The position numbers and the translations under genes are program-made. The notes under the pieces were generated by a model. The model had not been told where the DNA came from and did no database searches. It saw only the letters and a list, made by a program, of their open reading frames with translations. This document shows, one piece after another, positions 53,509 through 62,194 of a DNA stretch of 64,000 nucleotides; within the stretch, counting starts at the first letter, position 1; each line of letters opens with the position of its first letter. The DNA comes from Myxococcota bacterium (GTDB lineage: Bacteria > Myxococcota > XYA12-FULL-58-9 > JALHOP01), in assembly GCA_022842935.1 (NCBI GenBank), contig JALHOP010000002.1, positions 434,001-498,000 on the forward strand. The letters are read 5' to 3'.

Positions 53509-54948
53509 CTACTTGGTCGCTTGCGCCTCGGCAGGCAAATAGTCAGCCGCTTTCGCCGAAATGTCGCTGGTTTCGGTCGCACCGATGAGGTCGATGCGGC
53601 CGCGTCCGACCTGTGCTGCGGTCGCCCGTCCCTCGCTGTCTGTGCCAACGAGCAGGGTCGCCAGGGCATTCCCGTCAGCGCGCTTGAGCTCGACTCGCAA
53701 CTGCGGCGCTCCTAGGCCTGCTGCTTTCAGCTCGACCTCGCCGGCCGACTCGACGAGCACCTGTTCGGCGCGCATGCCGAAGAGCCGGTAGAGAAGACCG
53801 GAGCAGCGGCTAGCGTCTGCCTCGCGCGGTAGCGTCGTACCTTCGGGCACCGGCGTCGCGGCGGTCACGTTCCAAGAGCCACCTTCGCCGGCCGTGAGCG
53901 TTACGCTCTCGTCGCCACGGGTCAGAACCACGGAGCCGACCTCGTCACGCGCAAAGTCGACGACGCGCAGGTCACGCAGCGACGCCGGGTCCACGTCGAG
54001 TTTGCGGGCGAGCCAGTCGCCGCTGATCTCGGCGAGCGGGGCAGCCTCACCTTCGCGCATCGCCGACCACCGTTCGAGCCCATCGGTCGGTGCGACGTGC
54101 GCGAGCGCCAAAGTCTGCGTGCGATCTCCGCTCAATGTGAGGCGCACGCGAATGACGTCGTTCGCCCCGAAGCCAGCGGCGCGACGCGATGCTTCGTCGG
54201 GGACCTCGTCGACAAAACGCGTCGCGCGCAGCGTCGAGAGGGCGGTCGTGAGACCGGAGAGTTGAAGGGCGTCGGCCTCCACGCTGCGACCACCGTCGAG
54301 CAAGAGGCGATTCTTTCCGCCTTCGCGGACAATGGCGTACAGACGACGATCGCCGCGCAGGACATCCAAGCGCTCTACGTCGGCGGGCTCGAAGACCAAC
54401 AAGCGCTTGTCACGCAGGTCGAAGAGCGACTTTGCAACCTGAAACTCGAGACCGGCGCCGACCATGAAAACGGCGTCGTTACCGCGCACGCGCGCGTAGA
54501 TCTCGCCGTTGAAGTCGTTGCGCTTTCCGAGCTCGAGAGTCTTGGTTCCGTCGTCGCCTGCCAGGGTAACGGCGACGCGCGGCTTGTCGAGGCCGAACAT
54601 GCCGAGCTCGCTAGCGACAGGTGGCTTGCCCTCGATCTCGACGGTGCGCGTACTGGAGACATCCGCAACAGCGGCCACCAGCGCGTCCACTACGCTTGCG
54701 TCAGCCGACGTCGTCATCGGCTCGGTCAGCCTCCAGCCGCTACCCTCACGTGTCATCACCAAGCGGCCATGCTCGTTTTCGAGGGTAAGGTCGCGGACGG
54801 ATGCCGCGCGAAAACCGATGAGCTTGGCGGCAGCGAGGCGCTCCTCTTCCACCGCGGCGTCATGTCGCTCCATCCACCACACGCCCGCCACGGCGAGTGC
54901 GCCGCACGCGAGCAAGACCAACATTCCCAGGAGGCGTCGGCGCATCAT
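53509..54948 (-). CDS. DUF4340 protein of the Gld-like ABC cluster
   Basis: A 479-residue protein with a signal or anchor (MMRRRLLGMLVLLACGALAV). The rest is two DUF4340-type repeats (WRLTEPMTTSADASVVDALV, LELGKRNDFNGEIYARVRGN). In many genomes such proteins follow GldG-like proteins. The function is not established. Starts at the first of two ATGs after AGGGG; the frame upstream to 55035 overlaps the neighbour and is not used. Confidence 0.82.
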   Translation of the reverse strand: MMRRRLLGMLVLLACGALAVAGVWWMERHDAAVEEERLAAAKLIGFRAASVRDLTLENEHGRLVMTREGSGWRLTEPMTTSADASVVDALVAAVADVSSTRTVEIEGKPPVASELGMFGLDKPRVAVTLAGDDGTKTLELGKRNDFNGEIYARVRGNDAVFMVGAGLEFQVAKSLFDLRDKRLLVFEPADVERLDVLRGDRRLYAIVREGGKNRLLLDGGRSVEADALQLSGLTTALSTLRATRFVDEVPDEASRRAAGFGANDVIRVRLTLSGDRTQTLALAHVAPTDGLERWSAMREGEAAPLAEISGDWLARKLDVDPASLRDLRVVDFARDEVGSVVLTRGDESVTLTAGEGGSWNVTAATPVPEGTTLPREADASRCSGLLYRLFGMRAEQVLVESAGEVELKAAGLGAPQLRVELKRADGNALATLLVGTDSEGRATAAQVGRGRIDLIGATETSDISAKAADYLPAEAQATK

Positions 54949-54958
54949 TGGTGGACCC

Positions 54959-56614
54959 CTAGCGCTGGCGGCGCAGCAAGACGATTGCCGAGCCGAGCGC
55001 GATGAGCAGCACGGGCAAGACATCCATCGATGCAAAGACCAGCGTGTTCATCTGGTCACCGGTCAACAGGAGCTGACTCGCGGCGCGTGTCTTCGGGCGG
55101 ATGGTGATCTTGCTATCTTCCTCGGCAAGCCACGCGATCACGTTCAAGAAGAGATCGGGGTTGCCTTGAACGTCGCGCAGCTGATTGTTGACCCAATCTG
55201 AATCGCCGGCAACGAAGAGTCTCGCTTCTGGAGTTGCCTTCGCATCGACATTGTTGGTCGGCTTGACCGCGATGGCGGCCATGGTCACTGGGCCAGGCGT
55301 ATCTTTGTCGTCTCGCTCGGCGCGGCCGCTCTTGTAGTTGGTCTCGCCCCACGCCGCATCACCCGTGCCGAGCAGCGGAGTCGCTGTGACGCCCGCCTCG
55401 CCACCATCCGCGATAGCGAGTGAGCGGCCCATGAACATCAACGCGGGCGCGGCCATGTCATCGATGGTCGGGTGCTCACCGAGCGGTTTCAAGATGGCGC
55501 CAGCCGCGCCGTATCCCAGCAGCTGGTTCACTGGGCTGGTGTCGACGACGAGATCGTTGTGAAGCGCGATCTTGTATTGAGAAAGCAGGCCGCCGAGTCC
55601 ACCGTCGCTATCTGGGTCGAGCAAGAGTACGAGGCGACCGCCGCGGTCGAGATAAGACGACAGCGCCGCGACCTCGGGTTCGAGCAAGCCAACCCTGGGA
55701 CCCGCGATCACCAGGACCGCCGCATCCGCTGGAACGGACAGAGTCGGTTTCTTTTCGCTCGGCGCGATGTCGACCGCGGTACCAGACGTTGCCGCCCCCA
55801 CGGCGGTGAAGTCGAGCGTCTTCACCTCGAAGCCATCTCCCCGAACAGCGTCGGCGGTCAGCTTCATGCCCTTGGCTTCACGTTCGTCGGCGACATCTCG
55901 TTCGCCGTGGCCAGTAAGAAAGTAGACCGCCTTGGCGCCGCTTTGGGTCACTTTGACGATCGCGTTGGTAAGCGTCTCTTCGCTGATGTCCTTCACGCGC
56001 GCGTCGTTTGCGCCCGCCAACACGAGAACGCGCGGGCCGTTCTGCTGCAAGCTGTAGCGCTCGACCAGATCGGGACGGTTCGCGACGTTCACCATCTCAT
56101 AGGTGAGCTTGTCGGTGAGACCCGCATAGCGGCGCAACGTGTCGTCTACGGAACCGTATTCGCGGTCACTCGGTGTGAAGAAGGCATAGACCTTCACTGG
56201 CTGTGACAAGCGCTGCAGGACGCCGACCGTCTGCTCGGACAACGTGTAGACCCCTTCGCGCGTGAGGTCGATCTCCTTCGGATGTTTCGCGACCATGTAG
56301 TTCACGGCCGCGAGAATGATGAGGACGACGACCACCGAGAGTGAGGTCAAGGCAAGGCTCGAAGAGCCACGCGCGCCTCCAAACCTCGAGAAGAAGTCGC
56401 CGTTGGTGACCAGGTAGGTTACCGTCGCGGCAACGCCGAAGACCAGCTTCATCCAGAACAGGCCTGTCGCCTGCCCAGCTAGAAGGTAGGTGAGCGGACA
56501 GGTCAGGAGGAGGACCAGGCCGACGGCCCCCGCGAGTCTACCCGCGATGGCGGATCCCGAGGCATCGCGGCGCCGCGGCTGCAGGGATTCTTGGGTGGTT
56601 TCCGCTGTGGACAT
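54959..56614 (-). CDS. GldG-like ABC auxiliary component
   Basis: A 551-residue membrane protein resembling GldG, the auxiliary component of gliding-motility ABC transporters. Two N-terminal membrane helices (AGRLAGAVGLVLLLTCPLTY; WMKLVFGVAATVTYLVTNGD), then IDLTREGVYTLSEQTVGVLQ (the family signature). A long periplasmic domain follows (YFLTGHGERDVADEREAKGM), with a C-terminal helix (LPVLLIALGSAIVLLRRQR). GGAG precedes the ATG at 56614. It sits between the permease and the DUF4340 gene. Confidence 0.9.
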   Translation of the reverse strand: MSTAETTQESLQPRRRDASGSAIAGRLAGAVGLVLLLTCPLTYLLAGQATGLFWMKLVFGVAATVTYLVTNGDFFSRFGGARGSSSLALTSLSVVVVLIILAAVNYMVAKHPKEIDLTREGVYTLSEQTVGVLQRLSQPVKVYAFFTPSDREYGSVDDTLRRYAGLTDKLTYEMVNVANRPDLVERYSLQQNGPRVLVLAGANDARVKDISEETLTNAIVKVTQSGAKAVYFLTGHGERDVADEREAKGMKLTADAVRGDGFEVKTLDFTAVGAATSGTAVDIAPSEKKPTLSVPADAAVLVIAGPRVGLLEPEVAALSSYLDRGGRLVLLLDPDSDGGLGGLLSQYKIALHNDLVVDTSPVNQLLGYGAAGAILKPLGEHPTIDDMAAPALMFMGRSLAIADGGEAGVTATPLLGTGDAAWGETNYKSGRAERDDKDTPGPVTMAAIAVKPTNNVDAKATPEARLFVAGDSDWVNNQLRDVQGNPDLFLNVIAWLAEEDSKITIRPKTRAASQLLLTGDQMNTLVFASMDVLPVLLIALGSAIVLLRRQR

Positions 56615-56625
56615 TGATGGACTCC

Positions 56626-57417
56626 TCAGCGCCAACGCTGGGCTTCGACGACCCGGTAAGTGAGGAAGAGGGCGAAGACGGAAAGCGACAGGTAGTAGAC
56701 GAGTGACGGAACGCGTAACACGCCGCGCGCAAAGCTCGTAAGGTTCGAGGCAAGCGACAAGAACTCGAGCAGCGACTTCCAGAGGCCTTCGCTCCCCGAG
56801 GCGCCGCTACCGACGATGTAAAACATCAAGAGGATGAGGAAGCCGAGTAGCGCCGCGATGACCGGATTGTCTGTCAGTGAGCTCGTGAACAAGCCGATGG
56901 CGACGAAAGCGGCACCGAGGAGTGCTGCTCCGAAATAGCCGACACCAACCGAACGCCAGTCGAGCGGACTGCCGGTCTGCGAGGCGCCCAGGACCTCGAC
57001 GACGATTGGGAACAGCAACGTCACGCCGAGCATCGCCAGCATCATGGTGAGACCAGCAAGGTACTTCCCGAGAACGATCTCGATGGGCCGCACGGGGGCC
57101 GTCATCAAGAGTTCGAGCGTCTTGGCGCGCTTTTCCTCGGCGAGCAGCCGCATGGTGATGATCGGCGTGAAGAAGATGAGGATGACGCCGATGTTCATGA
57201 TCAGCGGGTAGATGACGTAGTCGGTGAGGTTGAGTTGCTCGAGCATCCACGACGCGTTCATCTGCAGCGACTGCGCGATGGCGCGCTGGAACTCGCCGAC
57301 CAAGGCCTGGAAAAAGTAGGCGATGATGAGGGCGAACGAGCCGAGCACCACGTAGCTGGTCGCAGTGGTGAAATAGACGCGAATCTCTTTGCCCGCGATG
57401 GCGAGGGTGTTGCGCAT
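56626..57417 (-). CDS. GldF-like ABC-2 permease
   Basis: A 263-residue ABC-2 permease with six membrane helices (RNTLAIAGKEIRVYFTTATS; ILIFFTPIITMRLLAEEKRA; LELLMTAPVRPIEIVLGKYL). It is the permease partner of the ATPase immediately upstream, 1 base apart. In Flavobacterium the equivalents act in gliding; here a lipid- or surface-related transport is possible. Cargo unknown. Confidence 0.92.
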   Translation of the reverse strand: MRNTLAIAGKEIRVYFTTATSYVVLGSFALIIAYFFQALVGEFQRAIAQSLQMNASWMLEQLNLTDYVIYPLIMNIGVILIFFTPIITMRLLAEEKRAKTLELLMTAPVRPIEIVLGKYLAGLTMMLAMLGVTLLFPIVVEVLGASQTGSPLDWRSVGVGYFGAALLGAAFVAIGLFTSSLTDNPVIAALLGFLILLMFYIVGSGASGSEGLWKSLLEFLSLASNLTSFARGVLRVPSLVYYLSLSVFALFLTYRVVEAQRWR

Positions 57418-57418
57418 G

Positions 57419-58138
57419 TCAGGCCTCGGTGAGGTTCAGGAAGATCTTCTCGAGCTGGTCGCGACCACCACCGTGTTTCGTCGCCAGCGCGTCGAGAGAG
57501 TCGTCCGCGATGATCGTGCCCTTGTTGATGATCACGACCCGCTCGCAGGTGGCGACGACCTCGGAAAGGATGTGTGTCGAGAGCAGCACGGTGTGCTCGC
57601 CAGCGAGCTCCTTGATGACCCCGCGCACTTCGCCAATCTGACGCGGGTCCATACCGACCGTCGGCTCGTCGAGGATGAGGACCTCGGGGTTGCCAAGGAG
57701 GGCCTGCGCGAAACCGGTGCGCTGCTGGTAGCCCTTCGAGATGTTGCGAATCAGGCGGTCGACCACCTCCGCGAGCGCTAGCTTGTTGACGACGCGCTCG
57801 ATGTCACTCGCGAGCTTGTCCCCGCGGAGACCCTTGAGCTTGCCGACGAACCGCAAGTACTCGTGGACCGTCAGGTCGGGATAGACGGGCGGCGTCTCCG
57901 GCAAATAGCCGACGCGGCGTTTGACCTCCATCGGGTCGTCGAAGACATCGAAGCCGGCAACCGTGGCGCTCCCGCGTGTCGCGGGCAGAAACCCGGTGAG
58001 GATCTTCATGGTCGTGGACTTGCCGGCGCCGTTGGGGCCGAGGAAGCCGACGATCTTGCCCTTCGCGACCTCGAAGCTGACGTCGCGAATGGCGTCCAAG
58101 TCACCGTAAGTCTTGGTGAGTCCAACCGTCTTGATCAT
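57419..58138 (-). CDS. GldA-like ABC transporter ATPase
   Basis: A 239-residue ATPase: Walker A GPNGAGKSTT, signature SKGYQQRTGFAQALLG (variant of LSGGQ), Walker B EVLILDEPTVGMD, H-loop STHILSEV. Its ATG has no ribosome-binding sequence (ACCGGCCCCCC before it). A TTGACA box inside a 20-bp palindrome lies 17 bases from a TAACAC box, giving a predicted start 3 bases upstream of the ATG. Confidence 0.94.
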   Translation of the reverse strand: MIKTVGLTKTYGDLDAIRDVSFEVAKGKIVGFLGPNGAGKSTTMKILTGFLPATRGSATVAGFDVFDDPMEVKRRVGYLPETPPVYPDLTVHEYLRFVGKLKGLRGDKLASDIERVVNKLALAEVVDRLIRNISKGYQQRTGFAQALLGNPEVLILDEPTVGMDPRQIGEVRGVIKELAGEHTVLLSTHILSEVVATCERVVIINKGTIIADDSLDALATKHGGGRDQLEKIFLNLTEA

Positions 58139-58147
58139 GGGGGGCCG

Positions 58148-58210
58148 GTGTTATGGCCGACGATCCATGCTGTCAAGCGCGCTTGACAGGATCGAGCGGC
58201 GCGGTAACCC
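58148..58210. promoter_or_regulatory. divergent promoters with back-to-back -35 boxes in a palindrome
   Basis: A 20-bp perfect palindrome CTGTCAAGCGCGCTTGACAG (58170-58189) contains TTGACA on both strands. On the minus strand TTGACA lies 17 bases from TAACAC (58153-58148), serving gldA. On the plus strand TTGACA lies 16 bases from TAACCC (58205-58210), serving the DUF2062 gene. Both predicted starts fall within 5 bases of the start codons. The palindrome is a candidate operator controlling both. Confidence 0.6.
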
Positions 58211-58219
58211 CTAACCGTG

Positions 58220-58714
58220 ATGTCGGTGCGTTTATTCTGGCGAAGTGTCGTCGATCGCGGGCGCAAGCTTCTGCACGCCACCAGCACACCCCATCAGATC
58301 GCGCTGGGCTTTGTGCTGGGCCTTGCGCCCTCGATGGTACCGGTGCCTTTCTTGGGGCTCGCACTCGGCATCGGGCTCGCTGCCCTCCTGCGTGCAAACC
58401 TCGTCGCCGCATATCTTGGCACCGCGGTCATGAATCCGGTGACGGCGCCCTTCGTGTGCTTCGCTGAGCTCTGGGTGGGTCTGACGATCTTCGGCGAGAC
58501 CGTGCCCGAGTGGAGCAATGTTAGCCGCTATAGCGGTGCGCAGTGGTTGGACTTATTGCAGCGTTGGCTTGGTCCCTTCGCCACTGGCATCGCCGTCATG
58601 GTCATTGCCGCCACTGTCGTCGGATACCCGCTCGCCTACTTGGGGATGCGGCTTGCTCGTACGCGACGACGCACGGCACGAGCGACAGCGGTCGCTGACC
58701 CGAAACTTCTCTAA
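58220..58714 (+). CDS. DUF2062 membrane protein
   Basis: A 164-residue membrane protein of the DUF2062 family (RKLLHATSTPHQIALGFVLG; LAPSMVPVPFLGLALGIGLA; LRANLVAAYLGTAVMNPVTA). It has three hydrophobic helices. Function is unknown; members often sit near lipid and cell-envelope genes. The ATG at 58220 is preferred to the GTG 3 bases upstream. No ribosome-binding sequence; the promoter lies directly adjacent. Divergent from gldA. Confidence 0.82.
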   Translation: MSVRLFWRSVVDRGRKLLHATSTPHQIALGFVLGLAPSMVPVPFLGLALGIGLAALLRANLVAAYLGTAVMNPVTAPFVCFAELWVGLTIFGETVPEWSNVSRYSGAQWLDLLQRWLGPFATGIAVMVIAATVVGYPLAYLGMRLARTRRRTARATAVADPKLL

Positions 58715-58809
58715 GCGATGCCGACTCGAGCACGCGAGGAATCAACGCGCCATGCGGCACGCGGTCGGTGCTCGAGCTCGCAGGCGTCGCGACGCTCTCG
58801 CTACGCGGC

Positions 58810-58998
58810 TCAGTGCTTGGTTTCGGGACAATTCGGTAGACTGCTGAGGTCCGGGCCAAGTCTCACCTCGCGTCCTCTGTCGTCGGCGACGGGACGCGGG
58901 TTCGCGGGGACCAGCCCCTTGGCATAGTCAAGCGCGACACGAGCGACCTCTGGGTAAGGGGCGACGGTCGCTGCCACCGCGCGCTCGTGCCGCTCCAT
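58810..58998 (-). CDS. small hypothetical protein or 5'-degenerate gene
   Basis: A 62-residue product from the first ATG, with VAPYPEVARVALDYAKGLVP and a Cys near the end (SLPNCPETKH). The frame stays open upstream to 59121 with strongly G/C-biased third bases. It contains no ATG, GTG or TTG before 58998, and a TGA stands at 59124-59122. So either a short gene or the 3' part of a gene that has lost its 5' end. No family recognised. Confidence 0.4.
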   Translation of the reverse strand: MERHERAVAATVAPYPEVARVALDYAKGLVPANPRPVADDRGREVRLGPDLSSLPNCPETKH

Positions 58999-59175
58999 CG
59001 CCCACGCCCTTGCCTTCGAATTTCGGCCATCGCCAGGCTCGAAGCGGGTGACGATCTTCCCCGCGCGGCGGAGGGCGCTATCCGGAGCGGCGACCCCGGG
59101 CCCAGAAGCCCTGTCACGGGGTCAGCTGGTTGGAGCGGGTGGCGGTCGCAACTGACGCTCGACCACCATCACCCA

Positions 59176-59832
59176 CTACTTCGTGAGCTTATCGAGCTCC
59201 TCGAACGGCACATCGAGCGGCTTGTAGCTCGCGCGCAGCTCTTCGCCAGTGAGCATGTTGAAGTGCCACCACTCGTTGGGGATGGTCTTCCATCCACCCG
59301 CGACCATGGCATCGCGCAGAATGTGGCGATTCGTCACGTGCACACGCTTGAGCTTACCCTCGGTGACGAACTCTTCTTCGTGACGTGGCTCAGCGAGTTT
59401 ACCCAAGTGGTCGTAGGCAGTGCCCATGTCGACCTCTTTGCCAGCAGCGTCCATGAGTGTGAGGTCGACCGCACAACCGTAGTTGTGGACGGAGCCGTAC
59501 TTGCTATTCGGGTCCGCGACGTAGCCCGACTTTGGCGTCCCCTTCACCGCGTCCCACATGATGTGTTGAACGCGAACCGGTCGGTAGCAGTCCTTCAACA
59601 TGAAGACGTAGCCCTTGGCGTTCGTGTCGAGCCACTTCTGTGCCTCGACGAGCATCTGCGCGGGCTTCTCCCGCAAGAAGCAACGTGCGCTCGTGTACAT
59701 CACCTTGCCCACGAAGTTGTCCGTTGTGGCGTACTTGACGTCGAGCTTCCAACGGCTGTCGAGGGTAGCCACATCGACGAGTTTGTCGGCGGGAGCGAGC
59801 ATCGTAATCGAGGTGATGATTTCGAGCATCAT
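59176..59832 (-). CDS. D-Ala-D-Ala dipeptidase (VanX/DdpX-like, M15)
   Basis: A 218-residue M15 metallopeptidase with all zinc and catalytic motifs: SVHNYGCAVDLTL (SxHxxGxAxD) and NEWWHFN (ExxW-H). YATTDNFVGKVMYTSARCFL is the N-terminal signature. VanX-type enzymes hydrolyse D-Ala-D-Ala; DdpX enzymes recycle it from the periplasm. The N-terminus is weakly hydrophobic (MMLEIITSITMLAPADKL), so export is not clear. No vanA/vanH neighbours, so a resistance role is unlikely. Recycling is favoured. Confidence 0.88.
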   Translation of the reverse strand: MMLEIITSITMLAPADKLVDVATLDSRWKLDVKYATTDNFVGKVMYTSARCFLREKPAQMLVEAQKWLDTNAKGYVFMLKDCYRPVRVQHIMWDAVKGTPKSGYVADPNSKYGSVHNYGCAVDLTLMDAAGKEVDMGTAYDHLGKLAEPRHEEEFVTEGKLKRVHVTNRHILRDAMVAGGWKTIPNEWWHFNMLTGEELRASYKPLDVPFEELDKLTK

Positions 59833-59876
59833 GGGAGCTTCGCCTACTGTGACTGAACGCTGGCTGGCAAGTCAGG

Positions 59877-60743
59877 TCAAGCGAGCTTCTCGCCCGTCAC
59901 GACACGCGCATGACCAGCGAGATCATTGTAACCGGCGACATTCGCCCAGCCAGCGGCCTCGAGCAACGCTCGCACGGCGGGCGCTTGCGTGGCGCCGATC
60001 TCGAGCGCGAGCAGCGCGCCCGGATTCGCGTGAGCACCCGCGCTCGCTACCAAGCGACGTATGGCATCTAGACCGTCCGCTCCAGCAAACAAAGCGAGCG
60101 CCGGCTCATGGTCGCGCACATCGGGGGTAAGGCCATCGCGCTCGCTGGTGCCGATGTAAGGCAAGTTGGCGACGATGATGTCGAAGCGACCGCTGACCGC
60201 AGCGAGCAAATCGCTCTCGACGAGCTCGACGGTCGCGGCGTTGGTCGTGGCGTTCGCTCCGGCAATCGCGATTGCTTTCGCGGACACATCGACCCCAGTC
60301 ACGGAAGCGCCGGGTAGCTCCTTGGCGAGGGTCACGGCGATGGCACCGCTGCCGGTCCCAACGTCGACGACGCGCGGCGCGGTAAGCTCACGAGACTTGA
60401 CCCACGCCAAAACCGCGTCCACCAGGTGTTCGGTTTCGGGTCGCGGAATGAGCACGTCACGATTGACGGCAAAGGGCCGTCCGTAGAACTCGCGCGTCCC
60501 GAGAATGTACGCGACGGGCTCGTGGGCGGCACGACGCTTTACGAGGATACGATAGGCGTCGCGCTCGGGCTCGGTGAGCGGCCGATCGTAGCTCGTATAG
60601 AGTTGGATGCGCTTGATCTTCAGCACCTCCACGAGCAGCAGCTCGCTATCGAGGCGAGCCGACTCGATCCCTTTGCCCGTGAAGTAGTCCTGCGTCGCCT
60701 TCAGGATGCGCTCGATCGTCCAGACCTCGGGCGCGGCGGTCAT
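59877..60743 (-). CDS. prmC: peptide chain release factor N5-glutamine methyltransferase (PrmC)
   Basis: A 288-residue methyltransferase that methylates the Gln of the GGQ motif in release factors. The cofactor-binding loop is VVDVGTGSGAIAVTLAKELP, and the catalytic NPPY is here IVANLPYIGTSE, that is NLPY. The N-terminal helical domain (LLVEVLKIKRIQLYTSYDRP) is also typical. The ATG overlaps the prfA stop (TGATG), so RF1 and its modifier are translationally coupled. The NLPY variant probably retains activity. Confidence 0.93.
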   Translation of the reverse strand: MTAAPEVWTIERILKATQDYFTGKGIESARLDSELLLVEVLKIKRIQLYTSYDRPLTEPERDAYRILVKRRAAHEPVAYILGTREFYGRPFAVNRDVLIPRPETEHLVDAVLAWVKSRELTAPRVVDVGTGSGAIAVTLAKELPGASVTGVDVSAKAIAIAGANATTNAATVELVESDLLAAVSGRFDIIVANLPYIGTSERDGLTPDVRDHEPALALFAGADGLDAIRRLVASAGAHANPGALLALEIGATQAPAVRALLEAAGWANVAGYNDLAGHARVVTGEKLA

Positions 60744-61807
60744 CACTCGCCCTTCAGCGCTTCTGCCTGATAGTGGGTCTGCAAAGCGGCGATCACGTTG
60801 TCGAGATTGCCCTGCATGATGCCGGGCAAGTTGTGCACGGTAAGCCCGATACGGTGATCGGTGAGCCGATCCTGCGGGAAGTTATAGGTGCGAATCTTGT
60901 CGGAGCGATCGCCCGACTTGACCATCTGCTTGCGGTCGGCGGCCATCTTGGCCTCGGCCTCTTCGCGCGCCGTCTCGAGCAAGCGCGAGCGCAAGATCTT
61001 CATCGCCTTGTTCTTGTTCTTGAGTTGCGAGCGCTCGTCTTGGCAGACCACCACGACGTTGGTGGGCAAGTGCGTGATGCGCACCGCGGAGTCCGTGGTG
61101 TTGACCGACTGACCGCCCGCTCCGCTCGAGCGGAAAACATCGATCTTGAGATCTTTGTCGAAGATCTCGATGTCGGCTTCCTCTGCTTCGGGAAGCACCG
61201 CAACCGTCGCGGCGGAGGTATGAATACGCCCCTGCGTCTCGGTCTGTGGCACGCGCTGCACGCGATGCACACCCGACTCGAACTTCAACGCCGAATACGC
61301 GCCTTGCCCCTCGATCATGGCGATGACTTCTTTGAATCCACCGGCCGTGCCCTCGGAGGCCGACATCAACTCGACCTTGAAGCCCTTCTGCTCGGCGAAG
61401 CGCGAGTACATGCGGAAGAGCTCGCCAGCGAACAAAGCGGCTTCGTCGCCACCCGTACCCGAACGGATCTCGATGATGACGTTCTTGTCATCGTTCGGAT
61501 CCTTGGGGATGAGGAGCTTGCGTAGCTCGTCTTCGAGAGCGGACTTGCGCGCCTCGAGGCCATCGATCTCGTCGAGCGCCATGGCGACGAGGTCTTTGTC
61601 TTTCTCGACCGCGATGAGCTCTTTGTTACCGGCGATGTCGGTCGTGACCTTGCGTAGCTCACGGTAGGTCTCGACCAGCTTCTCGAGCTCGCGGTGTTCC
61701 TTTGAGAGCTCGCGCAGCGAGGTCGCGTTGCCGACGATGACTGGGTCCGCAAGCTTGCGGCCCACTTCTTCGAAGCGCGCTTCGACTTCTTCGAGCTTGT
61801 CGAACAC
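60743..61807 (-). CDS. prfA: peptide chain release factor 1 (RF1)
   Basis: A 354-residue release factor recognising UAA and UAG. The GGQ motif is in [20 protein letters not shown] (about residue 231), followed by the lysine-rich [15 protein letters not shown]. The anticodon-like recognition region lies in [20 protein letters not shown]. Length is typical. Followed by prmC. No frameshift site, consistent with RF1. Confidence 0.96.
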   Translation of the reverse strand: MFDKLEEVEARFEEVGRKLADPVIVGNATSLRELSKEHRELEKLVETYRELRKVTTDIAGNKELIAVEKDKDLVAMALDEIDGLEARKSALEDELRKLLIPKDPNDDKNVIIEIRSGTGGDEAALFAGELFRMYSRFAEQKGFKVELMSASEGTAGGFKEVIAMIEGQGAYSALKFESGVHRVQRVPQTETQGRIHTSAATVAVLPEAEEADIEIFDKDLKIDVFRSSGAGGQSVNTTDSAVRITHLPTNVVVVCQDERSQLKNKNKAMKILRSRLLETAREEAEAKMAADRKQMVKSGDRSDKIRTYNFPQDRLTDHRIGLTVHNLPGIMQGNLDNVIAALQTHYQAEALKGE

Positions 61808-61816
61808 CGTCGTGTC

Positions 61817-62023
61817 TTACGACGCGGTCTTGCCGTACTTGCGGTTGAAGCGCTGGACGCGGCCTTCGGTGTCCACGAGCTTCTGCTTGCCCGTGTAGAA
61901 CGGGTGGCAGTTCGAGCAAATATCGATCTTGTAGCTGCCGCGCGTCGAGCGTGTCTCGATCACGGTGCCGCAGGCACAGGCGATCTTGGCGTACGAATTC
62001 GGGGGATGGATGCCTTCACGCAT
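61817..62023 (-). CDS. rpmE: 50S ribosomal protein L31
   Basis: A 68-residue L31 with a zinc-binding arrangement ACACGTV and [19 protein letters not shown]. It is the C+ (zinc-containing) type. A sigma-70-like promoter sits about 110 bases upstream. It is followed by prfA after 9 bases, so rpmE-prfA-prmC probably form an operon. Confidence 0.97.
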   Translation of the reverse strand: MREGIHPPNSYAKIACACGTVIETRSTRGSYKIDICSNCHPFYTGKQKLVDTEGRVQRFNRKYGKTAS

Positions 62024-62132
62024 GACACAAACCTCACAGGCGTTACTGAGACGGTGAACCCGTCAGAGATTCGCCCGGTCAACCCGCTTTCCCCGCGACC
62101 AAATGGAGGCCGCCGACAAAACGGACCGCGTA

Positions 62133-62160
62133 ACTAGAGGATCGCCGCGCGAATTGTCAA
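62133..62160 (-). promoter_or_regulatory. sigma-70-like promoter of rpmE-prfA-prmC
   Basis: TTGACA and TCTAGT are separated by 16 bases on the minus strand. The predicted start leaves a leader of about 100 bases before rpmE, long enough for the kind of autoregulation known for ribosomal-protein operons, but no structure is proven here. Confidence 0.6.
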
Positions 62161-62194
62161 GTCTGGCCTGGAACAGCCGAACTCGTGGCGATGG

